Positions 18,228 through 24,333 of a DNA stretch of 31,748 nt are shown piece after piece; the stretch's first letter is position 1, and each line of letters opens with the position of its first letter. Source of the DNA: a virus; the IMG/VR virus record IMGVR_UViG_3300025141_000459, positions 1 through 31,748 of that record; one strand, 5' to 3'. The notes beneath the pieces were generated by a model, which worked only from the letters and a program-made list of their open reading frames with translations, ran no database searches and was not told the DNA's origin. Both the position numbers and the translations under genes were made by a program.

Positions 18228-18674
18228 ATGTGCCCAACGCACGAAAGCCAACCGCCCACCAACGACGACTTCGGCACCGTTGCCAACGGCGACGAGCCAC
18301 TGTCCGACTCAACGAGATACGGCTGGGGACACGAAATTGGAACGATGTTGTCCCTATCGGAACTGGAGGAAACACTCGCCAAACATCGAAGTAACGTTTG
18401 CGACATACTTGGCAAGTGGTTCTTCGGGAACTGCCAAACGCCGAACGGCGATCCGCTCCACGATGGTTGCACCTGCTTGTTCGGAACTTGGGTTGCCGCA
18501 GCGGAAGACTTCGACGACGACCCGGAGGTGTTCGTCGAGCACATCACCCAGTTGGTGTTCCGGGCACTCGTGGAACTGTCCGGGGCTGTCCGACCGCATG
18601 TCCGCAAGATGGACGAGTTGATGAAGGAGGCATTCGAAACCAGTAGGAATCTGTTCTCGCCATTGGACGAGTAG
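18228..18674 (+). CDS. Hypothetical protein, 148 aa
   Basis: Plus-strand ATG at 18228 with AAAGG upstream; ends one base before the stop of the convergent 462-residue gene. Contains L-G-K-W-F-F-G-N-C and C-T-C-L-F-G-T-W, then a long helical region (V-E-H-I-T-Q-L-V-F-R-A-L-V-E-L-S-G). The composition is protein-like and rules out the minus frames here. Promoter not identified. Function unknown. Confidence 0.72.
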   Translation: MCPTHESQPPTNDDFGTVANGDEPLSDSTRYGWGHEIGTMLSLSELEETLAKHRSNVCDILGKWFFGNCQTPNGDPLHDGCTCLFGTWVAAAEDFDDDPEVFVEHITQLVFRALVELSGAVRPHVRKMDELMKEAFETSRNLFSPLDE

Positions 18675-18675
18675 A

Positions 18676-20064
18676 TCAGGCGGCCTTGGGGCTTTCGGGC
18701 CAATCCGCATGGCAGCGCCCACACGCAACCTTGCTTCCACTCCCGACGCTCCACTCGCAGCCGCAATGCTCACAAACAACAGCATCATCGGCAGCAGCAG
18801 CAGCAGCGTCCGTGAACACGGCCTTCGTGGGCCGCTTGTAGAACCCGAACGTCGGGTCGTCGGACGCTTCGACAGCCGCCGTGAACGAGACTGCCCGACC
18901 CGCCATTGAGTCAAGCGTGCCGTCAAGGTTGGTGGGGACGGTGCCCCAGACCTTCCAGCCGCCGTCACCAAGAACGGTCATCACGTAGCGCGTCCCGTAG
19001 GGCGTCTCTTTGGCGTAGGCCCGCACGATGGTGCCAGTGATGGTCACCCGGCCGACAGGAACGTCGTCGGCGTTGGCCCGACGCTCAGCCTCAATGGCCT
19101 GACGGGCGTCGCGCTCAACGATCTTGCCCTTCTCACGGTTCCACGTTGGAGCGAGGCTGACGACGAGTCCCAGCCGCTTCTCCTCAAAGCGGTAGCGCAG
19201 GGTGCCGTCGGCAAGGGTGGTCTGCTCCGCGGTGCGAAACACGGTCGCGAGGTTCCACAGGTAGTCGTTGCCCGTGTTGGCGTCGGTAAGCAGCCAATGG
19301 ATGGCAGCCCGTGCTTCGGCCTCGAACGCGTCCCAGCCGCCGTTGTCGGCAACGAAGTTCACGAACTGGGCCTTTTCGGCAGGAGACCAGTCTTTGTTCA
19401 TCTTGCCAGCCTGTACTTCACGGGCGCGGCCAGCGGTGCTACGCGGGTTAGCGGCCTTGACGTAGCCAAAGCAGTCTGTGAGCGCCATGGCGAGCGCCAC
19501 AGCCTCCTCAGCGTCCTGCCTGTGGTCATGGTGACCGCGAGGCTCCCAGTCCTCGTCGTTGGCGTTCAGTTCGAGCATGTACGCCCACGGATTCGGCATG
19601 TGGTGCCCAAGGAAGTCGGCAAGACAGTTGCGCCCGACTTGTTGCACGTTGCCGTCCTCGTCAACAACAAGGAAGGTGGACTTGCGGCCGCGGTTGAGTC
19701 CGCAATGGTCGCAGTCCGGGGCAGCGGTGCGGTACTTCGGGTCGGCACCCTCGCCGCCGTGGACGAGGTTGATCCACTCGTCGCCGTCGGCAGCGTGTTC
19801 GATGGCTGCCAGCAGCGTCCAGCCGCCGGGGAGTTGCGGAGCGAGGCCGCTGAGCGTTACGTCAGCGACGGCCTCCGTGCGCCCGGTGTCGCCCAGAATG
19901 TCGTCGTAAATCTTCCGCACGCGGCGGTTGGTGACGGTGACGACGGGTGCGGGCACGCCAAGTTTGGCGGCGGTCTTCGCGAGCCGCTCGCCCTTCGCGA
20001 CGAGGCCAGCGACCGCGTACGCGGGTACGGCAGTCCACTCACGGACATTGGATTCGTTAGTCAT
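18676..20064 (-). CDS. Zinc-binding protein with OB-like segment, 462 aa
   Basis: ATG at 20064 after GGGAGG. Around residues 117-150 a C-D-H-C-G-L-N-R-G-R-K-S-T-F-L-V knuckle precedes V-G-R-N-C-L-A-D-F-L-G, a pattern recurrent in uncharacterised phage and plasmid proteins. Residues about 345-390 (V-G-R-V-T-I-T-G-T-I-V-R-A-Y) look like an OB-fold. The C-terminus is a zinc ribbon C-E-H-C-G-C-E-W then C-G-R-C. Together this suggests single-stranded nucleic-acid binding in replication or recombination, which is inference. Confidence 0.82.
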   Translation of the reverse strand: MTNESNVREWTAVPAYAVAGLVAKGERLAKTAAKLGVPAPVVTVTNRRVRKIYDDILGDTGRTEAVADVTLSGLAPQLPGGWTLLAAIEHAADGDEWINLVHGGEGADPKYRTAAPDCDHCGLNRGRKSTFLVVDEDGNVQQVGRNCLADFLGHHMPNPWAYMLELNANDEDWEPRGHHDHRQDAEEAVALAMALTDCFGYVKAANPRSTAGRAREVQAGKMNKDWSPAEKAQFVNFVADNGGWDAFEAEARAAIHWLLTDANTGNDYLWNLATVFRTAEQTTLADGTLRYRFEEKRLGLVVSLAPTWNREKGKIVERDARQAIEAERRANADDVPVGRVTITGTIVRAYAKETPYGTRYVMTVLGDGGWKVWGTVPTNLDGTLDSMAGRAVSFTAAVEASDDPTFGFYKRPTKAVFTDAAAAAADDAVVCEHCGCEWSVGSGSKVACGRCHADWPESPKAA

Positions 20065-20104
20065 AGGTAAGCCTCCCTTGTGGGTGGTGAATGGTTACAC
20101 CATG

Positions 20105-20126
20105 AGTGTACCGACGGTGTGTGACA
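20105..20126 (-). promoter_or_regulatory. Octamer-class promoter
   Basis: Minus strand TGTCACAC 20119-20126, 8 bp, TACACT 20105-20110, serving the 462-residue protein. Bases 20130-20319 contain no gene I can support. Confidence 0.75.
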
Positions 20127-20319
20127 AATCCACAGCGCCCACAAGCAATACCACTCTCCGTGATGCCGGCCACCGCTCAGCGTGACGAGACAGACCCCTG
20201 CACAAGTAACAAGGAGCCTTCAGCCCCAAAATGTAAAGCAAATCTGAAAAGATTTACCAAATACGGGAAAACCTTCCGCCCGGAAACACGCAAAAGAAAT
20301 CAGGGAGATCCTCACAGCC

Positions 20320-20350
20320 AGTCCCGAGGGCCACCCGGAGGGTCGGGACT
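20320..20350 (-). terminator. Stem-loop terminator
   Basis: 8-bp arms AGTCCCGA/TCGGGACT at 20320-20327 and 20343-20350, overlapping the stop of the 20349 gene. Confidence 0.5.
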
Positions 20351-20549
20351 ATTCGAGATGTCGAACTTCAGCCTCAGTCTCGATCCAAACCCGAGCGCCA
20401 CACCGATCCGGGGTTTCAGAATGAACTATCACGCACGGCCCGTCGATGGCAACTTTCCGCCAATGCGTCGATCCTTTGTAGGTGCGGTCGATTATCGCCG
20501 CTTCGCCTTTCTTGATCTTCTGCTGGTGAACATGGATGACGTGTTTCAC
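20349..20549 (-). CDS. Conserved small phage protein, 66 aa
   Basis: GTG at 20549 overlaps the upstream stop (GTGA). H-V-I-H-V-H-Q-Q-K-I-K-K-G, then V-A-I-D-G-P-C-V-I-V-H-S, then C-G-A-R-V-W-I-E-T-E-A-E-V is a pattern I know from many phage genomes as an uncharacterised small beta protein. Last of a five-gene operon. Confidence 0.78.
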   Translation of the reverse strand: MKHVIHVHQQKIKKGEAAIIDRTYKGSTHWRKVAIDGPCVIVHSETPDRCGARVWIETEAEVRHLE

Positions 20550-20647
20550 GATCCCGCCCAACTAGCGCCCCACAGCAGGAGGCTAAGCAGAACAACGAAG
20601 GCGACGGTGATACCAATGCGATACCACCACTCATATTCCTGTTTCAT
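20546..20647 (-). CDS. 33-residue single-span membrane micropeptide
   Basis: ATG at 20647, two bases after the upstream stop, with AAGGA ahead. Polar start (K-Q-E-Y-E-W-W-Y-R), then a membrane helix (I-G-I-T-V-A-F-V-V-L-L-S-L-L-L-W-G). Function unknown; placed between two soluble proteins. Confidence 0.75.
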   Translation of the reverse strand: MKQEYEWWYRIGITVAFVVLLSLLLWGASWAGS

Positions 20648-20649
20648 GG

Positions 20650-20937
20650 TCATTCCTTTTTGACGCGGGTGAGGATCTGAACGATGTCGGTGAAATGAAC
20701 CGTCTTAGTTAGTTTCTCATCTGTAGCAGAGCCTACGATGACAAACTCCCGATCTACTCCAGTAAATCCCACGATCACGCCCATGAACTTGCGGACACGC
20801 ATGTATCGCTCCTCGATTATCGGGACTGTCCGGGGCTTGAAGAGGAGGTCGAGATCGTTGATGGCGCGCTTGTCTGGTTCCTGATAGGAGAAGATGACGC
20901 GGTCGCCTGCGTCGAATGTGCGGATGTCGTTGCTCAC
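20650..20937 (-). CDS. Hypothetical protein, 95 aa
   Basis: GTG at 20937 overlaps the upstream stop (GTGA), so the longer frame is rejected. D-A-G-D-R-V-I-F-S-Y near the start resembles an SH3-like opening. Later M-G-V-I-V-G-F-T-G-V-D-R-E-F-V-I-V-G is beta-rich. Not recognised. Confidence 0.7.
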   Translation of the reverse strand: MSNDIRTFDAGDRVIFSYQEPDKRAINDLDLLFKPRTVPIIEERYMRVRKFMGVIVGFTGVDREFVIVGSATDEKLTKTVHFTDIVQILTRVKKE

Positions 20938-21431
20938 GCTGCAAATTCCTCGGCGTACATTTCCTTCGCACATTCCAAGCAGGTGCCGGGCGCTGTCAGC
21001 CATTTGCCTTCGCTTCGTGCCGCCATTGCTGAATACATCTGCTTCCGGCGAAGGTACTTGCCTTCACGACCACGGTCGCAGTCCAGACAAATGTAGAACC
21101 ACGCCCTTCGGCGCAGGAACCACATGTAGACGGGGGAGTTCGCCAACCACAGGTTGCGCCATCCCGGCTGTCGAAGCGTCTTCCTGTCACGGGCCTGCTT
21201 CTTCACGACAGCATCAAGCCATCGGTCTACATCATTTGGAGTAACCCCCGCAGCGTTGCGGCCCCAACCGTAGTCGGGGTTGTAAAGGTCGTGATCCTCG
21301 TCGGTGAAGTCCAACATGATCTTGGTGTAGAGATCGTTAGCAAAGGCGAGTTGCCCACGCACGGTGCGCGGGAGTTTCACGGGCTTAGCCCATATGTGTT
21401 TGCCTGTGTGGTAGTTCTTGATAAACCTCAT
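20934..21431 (-). CDS. Zinc-binding protein, 165 aa
   Basis: ATG at 21431 overlaps the upstream stop (ATGA). C-L-D-C-D-R-G-R-E-G-K-Y and C-L-E-C-A-K-E-M near the end form a treble-clef-like pair with basic residues between. The N-terminal part has N-x-D-Y-G-W-G-R-N-A-A-G-V-T. Possibly a small nuclease or DNA-binding protein, but the HNH residues cannot be assigned with confidence. Confidence 0.72.
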   Translation of the reverse strand: MRFIKNYHTGKHIWAKPVKLPRTVRGQLAFANDLYTKIMLDFTDEDHDLYNPDYGWGRNAAGVTPNDVDRWLDAVVKKQARDRKTLRQPGWRNLWLANSPVYMWFLRRRAWFYICLDCDRGREGKYLRRKQMYSAMAARSEGKWLTAPGTCLECAKEMYAEEFAA

Positions 21432-21781
21432 GCGAGGGTGGGCCAGACGTTGCCGTAATGAGCAACCGCTCGCACGAGGTCAAGTTCGGTGATCTCGTCG
21501 AATCCGATTCCGGCGACAGCGTGGAACTTTGCGCCCAAGCGTGGCTCCTCAGGAAGTGGCGAAATCTGTACGACATCGCCGACCGACAACGACCGCTTCT
21601 CGAACTGGCAGTTGTATTCCGATCCGTCCACGGCGTTGTTCTGCCGGAAGATCGTTTCCAGTCCGACTTCGGTTTCGTCGGCGAGGTACGAGTAGGCGAA
21701 CTCCAGCCCATCGTGTTCGGGGTCGAAGTTGTGGAGGAAGTCGCCGTTCTGGCGATGGAAGATGGTGACCTTGTGGTTCAT
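21428..21781 (-). CDS. Hypothetical protein, 117 aa (S-L-S-V-G-D-V-V motif)
   Basis: ATG at 21781 after GGGAGG. E-F-A-Y-S-Y-L-A-D-E, I-F-R-Q-N-N-A-V-D-G-S-E-Y and R-S-L-S-V-G-D-V-V-Q-I recall the YodL-like small proteins of mobile elements, in which a cluster of N and R-S-L-S-V-G-D is conserved. Function unknown. First gene of the five-gene operon. Confidence 0.72.
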   Translation of the reverse strand: MNHKVTIFHRQNGDFLHNFDPEHDGLEFAYSYLADETEVGLETIFRQNNAVDGSEYNCQFEKRSLSVGDVVQISPLPEEPRLGAKFHAVAGIGFDEITELDLVRAVAHYGNVWPTLA

Positions 21782-21818
21782 GGTGCCCTCCCTCGGAGGT
21801 TAGTTGGTTGGTTACCCA

Positions 21819-21840
21819 AGTGTAAGAGGCGGCTGTGACA
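21819..21840 (-). promoter_or_regulatory. Octamer-class promoter, variant, fused to terminator
   Basis: Minus strand TGTCACAG 21833-21840, 8 bp, TACACT 21819-21824. The octamer is part of the hairpin at 21828-21858. Confidence 0.62.
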
Positions 21841-21858
21841 GCGTTAGCCACAGCCGCC
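21828..21858 (-). terminator. 10-bp stem-loop terminator overlapping the next promoter
   Basis: Perfect arms 21828-21837 and 21849-21858, ending the Fic transcript; its right arm in RNA reads CACAGCCGCC then TCTTACACTT. Confidence 0.62.
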
Positions 21859-21866
21859 CCCCACAC

Positions 21867-22334
21867 TCAGGCGTGAGTGAGCCACCCCTCGGGGGTGTTG
21901 GGGAGGCTCACGAAGTTGTCGCGCAGGTGGTCAATCCCGTGGTTGAGCAGGATCGCTGCCGTGCGCCCATTGCCGTCGATGAACGGATGAATCTTGAGGA
22001 ACTCAATGACGAATGCCTCAAGGTCCGTTCCGAACAGTCCGGACTCGCACAGGTTGCGCATCAGGCGAGGAATCTCCATCGCTGGCGCTCCCTTGTTGCC
22101 GTTGGCGAAGATGACCGGCGTGTGCCGATACCAGCCGCCGCCCAACGCGGGTGCAGCGTCCATGTTGATCTGTTGGATCGTCTCCTCCAGATCGAAGCCC
22201 CAACTCCATCCGCAGTTCCGCTTGGCGCGGGTCCATGCGTTGAGGAAGTCAACGACGGCGTGCGCGTCTCCACCTTGGCGGGTGACTTCGTCGGCAGCCC
22301 AGTTCAGTTCTTTGAGGGTGTAAATGATGTCCAT
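21867..22334 (-). CDS. Fic-domain protein (AMPylase/Doc family)
   Basis: 155 residues from ATG 22334. The Fic motif HPFIDGNGR is complete at 116-124, with catalytic H116, D120 for the metal and R124. T-P-V-I-F before it fits the flap. Fic proteins usually transfer AMP (or, in Doc, phosphate) to a target Ser, Thr or Tyr. No inhibitory S/T-x3-E helix is evident, so it may be regulated in trans or by transcription. The promoter at 22341-22369 puts the start of RNA on the ATG. The gene does not share a promoter with its neighbours. Confidence 0.88.
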   Translation of the reverse strand: MDIIYTLKELNWAADEVTRQGGDAHAVVDFLNAWTRAKRNCGWSWGFDLEETIQQINMDAAPALGGGWYRHTPVIFANGNKGAPAMEIPRLMRNLCESGLFGTDLEAFVIEFLKIHPFIDGNGRTAAILLNHGIDHLRDNFVSLPNTPEGWLTHA

Positions 22335-22340
22335 GTAATA

Positions 22341-22369
22341 AGCATACAGGAGAAGTGCGCTGGTGTCAA
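22341..22369 (-). promoter_or_regulatory. Canonical promoter TTGACA-N17-TATGCT, leaderless start
   Basis: Minus strand -35 TTGACA 22364-22369, -10 TATGCT 22341-22346, six bases to ATG 22334. No octamer. Overlaps the end of the 22366 gene. Confidence 0.82.
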
Positions 22370-22641
22370 GGGGATGTTGTTGGATTGGTGCGGAGCCAAG
22401 GCACAATCTCAGCCAAATCCAACACACCATCATTGCGCTCGGAATCACGCACCATCAACATCCATCCCCCGGCATTCGAAATCAGCAGCCCAGTCCACTC
22501 GGCATGGCGAATCGCCCACCCACTCGACAGGCTTTCATCGAGGCGCTCAGCCCGGAGTAGTCCCGAACTGGCCTCGACGAAGTCGAGCACCTCCTCGACC
22601 GCTGGAGGAACAATCCCGTTTGGTGCTCGGGACTCACTCAC
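22366..22641 (-). CDS. Hypothetical protein, 91 aa
   Basis: GTG at 22641, one base after the upstream stop, no ribosome site. E-E-V-L-D-F-V-E-A-S-S-G-L-L-R then G-W-A-I-R-H and W-T-G-L-L-I-S-N-A-G-G-W-M-L-M-V. Reads as a real globular protein. Third gene from the promoter at 23164. Function unknown. Confidence 0.65.
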   Translation of the reverse strand: MSESRAPNGIVPPAVEEVLDFVEASSGLLRAERLDESLSSGWAIRHAEWTGLLISNAGGWMLMVRDSERNDGVLDLAEIVPWLRTNPTTSP

Positions 22642-22642
22642 T

Positions 22643-22933
22643 TCAGTTCAGGATGCTCCGGGCTTTGGCGATTCCGGCACGAGCACTTTCCTGATACTTC
22701 TTCTCGTGGAAGAAGGAGGTGTAATACTCGGCTTTGCCGCTCGGGCCGATCAGTTCGCAAGCGTGTCCGGCTCGCTCCAATACTTCGACGCGTTCCATCG
22801 CTTGCTGGTAAGTGGCGAATGCTGTCCTGAAGGTTGGATTGTTGGGCACCGTGGCAACGATGTACCTGTCGCCCTTCGGCCAATCTTCGTTACGCATCCG
22901 ATCTGCTGAGGAAACCTTGTTCCAATCAGCCAC
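22643..22933 (-). CDS. Hypothetical protein, 96 aa
   Basis: GTG at 22933 has AGAGG seven bases upstream and overlaps the previous gene by 8 bp. Contains R-Y-I-V-A-T-V-P-N-N-P-T-F-R-T and a helix A-M-E-R-V-E-V-L-E-R, followed by basic K-K-Y-Q-E-S-A-R. Not recognised. Confidence 0.7.
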   Translation of the reverse strand: MADWNKVSSADRMRNEDWPKGDRYIVATVPNNPTFRTAFATYQQAMERVEVLERAGHACELIGPSGKAEYYTSFFHEKKYQESARAGIAKARSILN

Positions 22934-23108
22934 GTTGACACCTCTTAGCGAGAAAGGTGAGGTAGTCGGCCATCGCTTCGCTTTCGCCACAAGGCGAACA
23001 GACGTAGGTCAGGTTGTCTTTCCGACTGAGCGCCGGATACTGCACAATCTCCTCGCCGCAAGTCGGACAAGGTTTCCCGATTGAGGGATGTCTGAAAGTT
23101 TGCTGCAT
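22926..23108 (-). CDS. Zinc-ribbon protein, 60 aa
   Basis: ATG at 23108 after CACC-GGGA-GGTG. C-P-T-C-G-E-E and C-S-P-C-G-E-S form a zinc ribbon; a helix A-D-Y-L-T-F-L-A-K-R-C follows. Diverges from the whiB operon across a shared regulatory region. Confidence 0.78.
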   Translation of the reverse strand: MQQTFRHPSIGKPCPTCGEEIVQYPALSRKDNLTYVCSPCGESEAMADYLTFLAKRCQRG

Positions 23109-23163
23109 GTGGTCACCTCCCGGTGTGTTATGTAGTTACATTCGGATTGTCTAGTCACACCTA

Positions 23164-23192
23164 AGTGTAGTCGCTCCGGCTCCGAATGTCAA
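23164..23192 (-). promoter_or_regulatory. Canonical promoter TTGACA-N17-TACACT
   Basis: Minus strand -35 TTGACA 23187-23192, -10 TACACT 23164-23169. Back to back with the plus-strand whiB promoter (gap 3 bp); no octamer in its spacer. Confidence 0.82.
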
Positions 23193-23195
23193 CCC

Positions 23196-23224
23196 TTGAC
23201 GACGCGGCTTCGATCCGGTATGTT
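23196..23224 (+). promoter_or_regulatory. Canonical promoter TTGACG-N17-TATGTT for the WhiB/replication operon
   Basis: -35 TTGACG 23196-23201, -10 TATGTT 23219-23224, start near 23231, about 49 bp before ATG 23280. Confidence 0.78.
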
Positions 23225-23279
23225 GACCGCCAGCATCCTTCGGGCGGGGGACGCCCACACAACCTGAAGGGACGAACCG

Positions 23280-23510
23280 ATGGACTTGCTGAATACGAAC
23301 TGGATGAGCAGGGCTGCTTGTGCTAATGCCGACATTCCCCACTCGTGGTTCTTTACCGAAGGCGCTGGTTACTCGAAACCCACGCTCGCTGCCAAACGAG
23401 TATGCGCAGCATGTCCGGTTGCTGGAGAATGCTTGCTGTACGGAAACGCCACGAGGTCGGTAGGTATTTGGGGCGGCCTCGGCGAGAAGTCCCGCCGGAG
23501 TTTCCGATGA
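23280..23510 (+). CDS. WhiB-family transcription regulator (76 aa)
   Basis: ATG at 23280 with GAAGGG upstream. Cysteines C14, C42, C45 and C51 give the Wbl C-xn-C-x2-C-x5-C iron-sulfur motif, and V-G-I-W-G-G at 61-66 is the conserved turn, followed by basic K-S-R-R-S. Wbl proteins bind the primary sigma factor region 4 and shift promoter choice. First gene of the replication operon, ATGA-coupled. Could act on the octamer promoters that lack a -35, which is a hypothesis. Confidence 0.93.
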   Translation: MDLLNTNWMSRAACANADIPHSWFFTEGAGYSKPTLAAKRVCAACPVAGECLLYGNATRSVGIWGGLGEKSRRSFR

Positions 23511-23869
23511 ATCAACTCTTCGATTTCCCCTCGACTTCAGAACCTGATGCAGATGAGATCCTTCAGGTATTTGCCCATTGGGTGCTCACATGCAGAACAC
23601 CAACTCGTGGGCCGAAACCCAAGTTGACAGATAAACGACGCAAGCGAATCGCCAAGGCGCTGAAGGATTACGACCTAGATACATGCCTTCAGGCCATCGA
23701 AGGAGTGCAGTATTCTTCATGGCACATGGGCGGCAACCCGCAAGGGAAGAAGTATGACGACCTCGAACTGATCCTTCGAGATGAGAAGCACATCGAGATG
23801 TTCGCAACTTATGCTGCCGAAGTGAAGAGCACAGCCGAAGACTTTGAAACGTGGATGCGGGACTCGTGA
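23507..23869 (+). CDS. Replication-organiser-like protein, 120 aa
   Basis: ATG at 23507 overlaps the WhiB stop (ATGA). E-I-L-Q-V-F-A-H-W-V-L, then P-K-L-T-D-K-R-R-K-R-I-A-K-A-L-K-D-Y, then A-I-E-G-V-Q-Y-S-S-W-H-M-G and L-E-L-I-L-R-D follow the order of phage replisome-organiser or primosomal proteins that bind DNA next to a loader. The inference rests on pattern plus position before a loader and a primase-helicase. Confidence 0.7.
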   Translation: MNQLFDFPSTSEPDADEILQVFAHWVLTCRTPTRGPKPKLTDKRRKRIAKALKDYDLDTCLQAIEGVQYSSWHMGGNPQGKKYDDLELILRDEKHIEMFATYAAEVKSTAEDFETWMRDS

Positions 23870-24333
23870 ACCCAGAGGAAACCCGGAAGGCCGTGAAGGT
23901 TTTGGCGACTAACTGGTCGCAGCCGACGCAAGGTCCGAGTTTCGATGAGCGATGTGTTGTTTGGCACAGGTACTTGCAAGACCTCAATCTTTCTGATGTT
24001 ATTGCTGCCATTGATCGAATCATCGTGACTGATCAGCCTTGGATGCCGAGAGTTGGTCAAGTTCGGCGAGGAGTAATCGATAGAAGTGTCGAAGATCCTG
24101 CTCCTCCGCCAGCCGAAGCGTGGCAGCAACTGCGCACGAGCATCGAGGCCGTCGAGTCCGGGTTAGCCCCGCCGAAGGTTCACGAGGTGGTGGCCTCGAC
24201 GATGAAGAAGTTCGGCGGAATGGTCACGGCGCTGCGGACCAACAATGATCGCGAGTTGTTCCTCAAGACCTACGAAGTGGATCGGCAGGAGTGGGAACAC
24301 CAACTGTATGAACTCGGCCATGACAACACCTGA
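23866..24333 (+). CDS. Helicase-loader-like protein, 155 aa
   Basis: GTG at 23866 overlaps the previous stop (GTGA). The stretch A-V-K-V-L-A-T-N-W-S-Q-P, F-D-E-R-C-V-V-W-H-R-Y-L-Q-D-L and W-M-P-R-V-G-Q-V-R-R resembles helicase loader/inhibitor proteins of phages (G39P-like in outline). The C-terminal half is helical. Overlaps the primase-helicase start by 14 bp. Assignment is by pattern and context. Confidence 0.6.
   Translation: MNPEETRKAVKVLATNWSQPTQGPSFDERCVVWHRYLQDLNLSDVIAAIDRIIVTDQPWMPRVGQVRRGVIDRSVEDPAPPPAEAWQQLRTSIEAVESGLAPPKVHEVVASTMKKFGGMVTALRTNNDRELFLKTYEVDRQEWEHQLYELGHDNT

Noticed and set aside
18130-18621. 163-codon plus-strand frame from GTG 18130
   Set aside because: The first 30 residues look plausible, but the rest overlaps the better 18228-18674 gene in another frame and is T/S/R-rich noise.
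17827-18766. Two long minus-strand frames
   Set aside because: They cross the direct repeat and lie opposite the 148-residue plus-strand gene; no start signals.
19297-20070. 257-codon plus-strand open frame
   Set aside because: Complement of the 462-residue zinc/OB-like gene, with no ribosome site or motif of its own.
20106-20663. 185-codon plus-strand frame
   Set aside because: It starts in the octamer promoter and continues opposite two real minus-strand genes. The part at 20163-20340 alone has no ribosome site.
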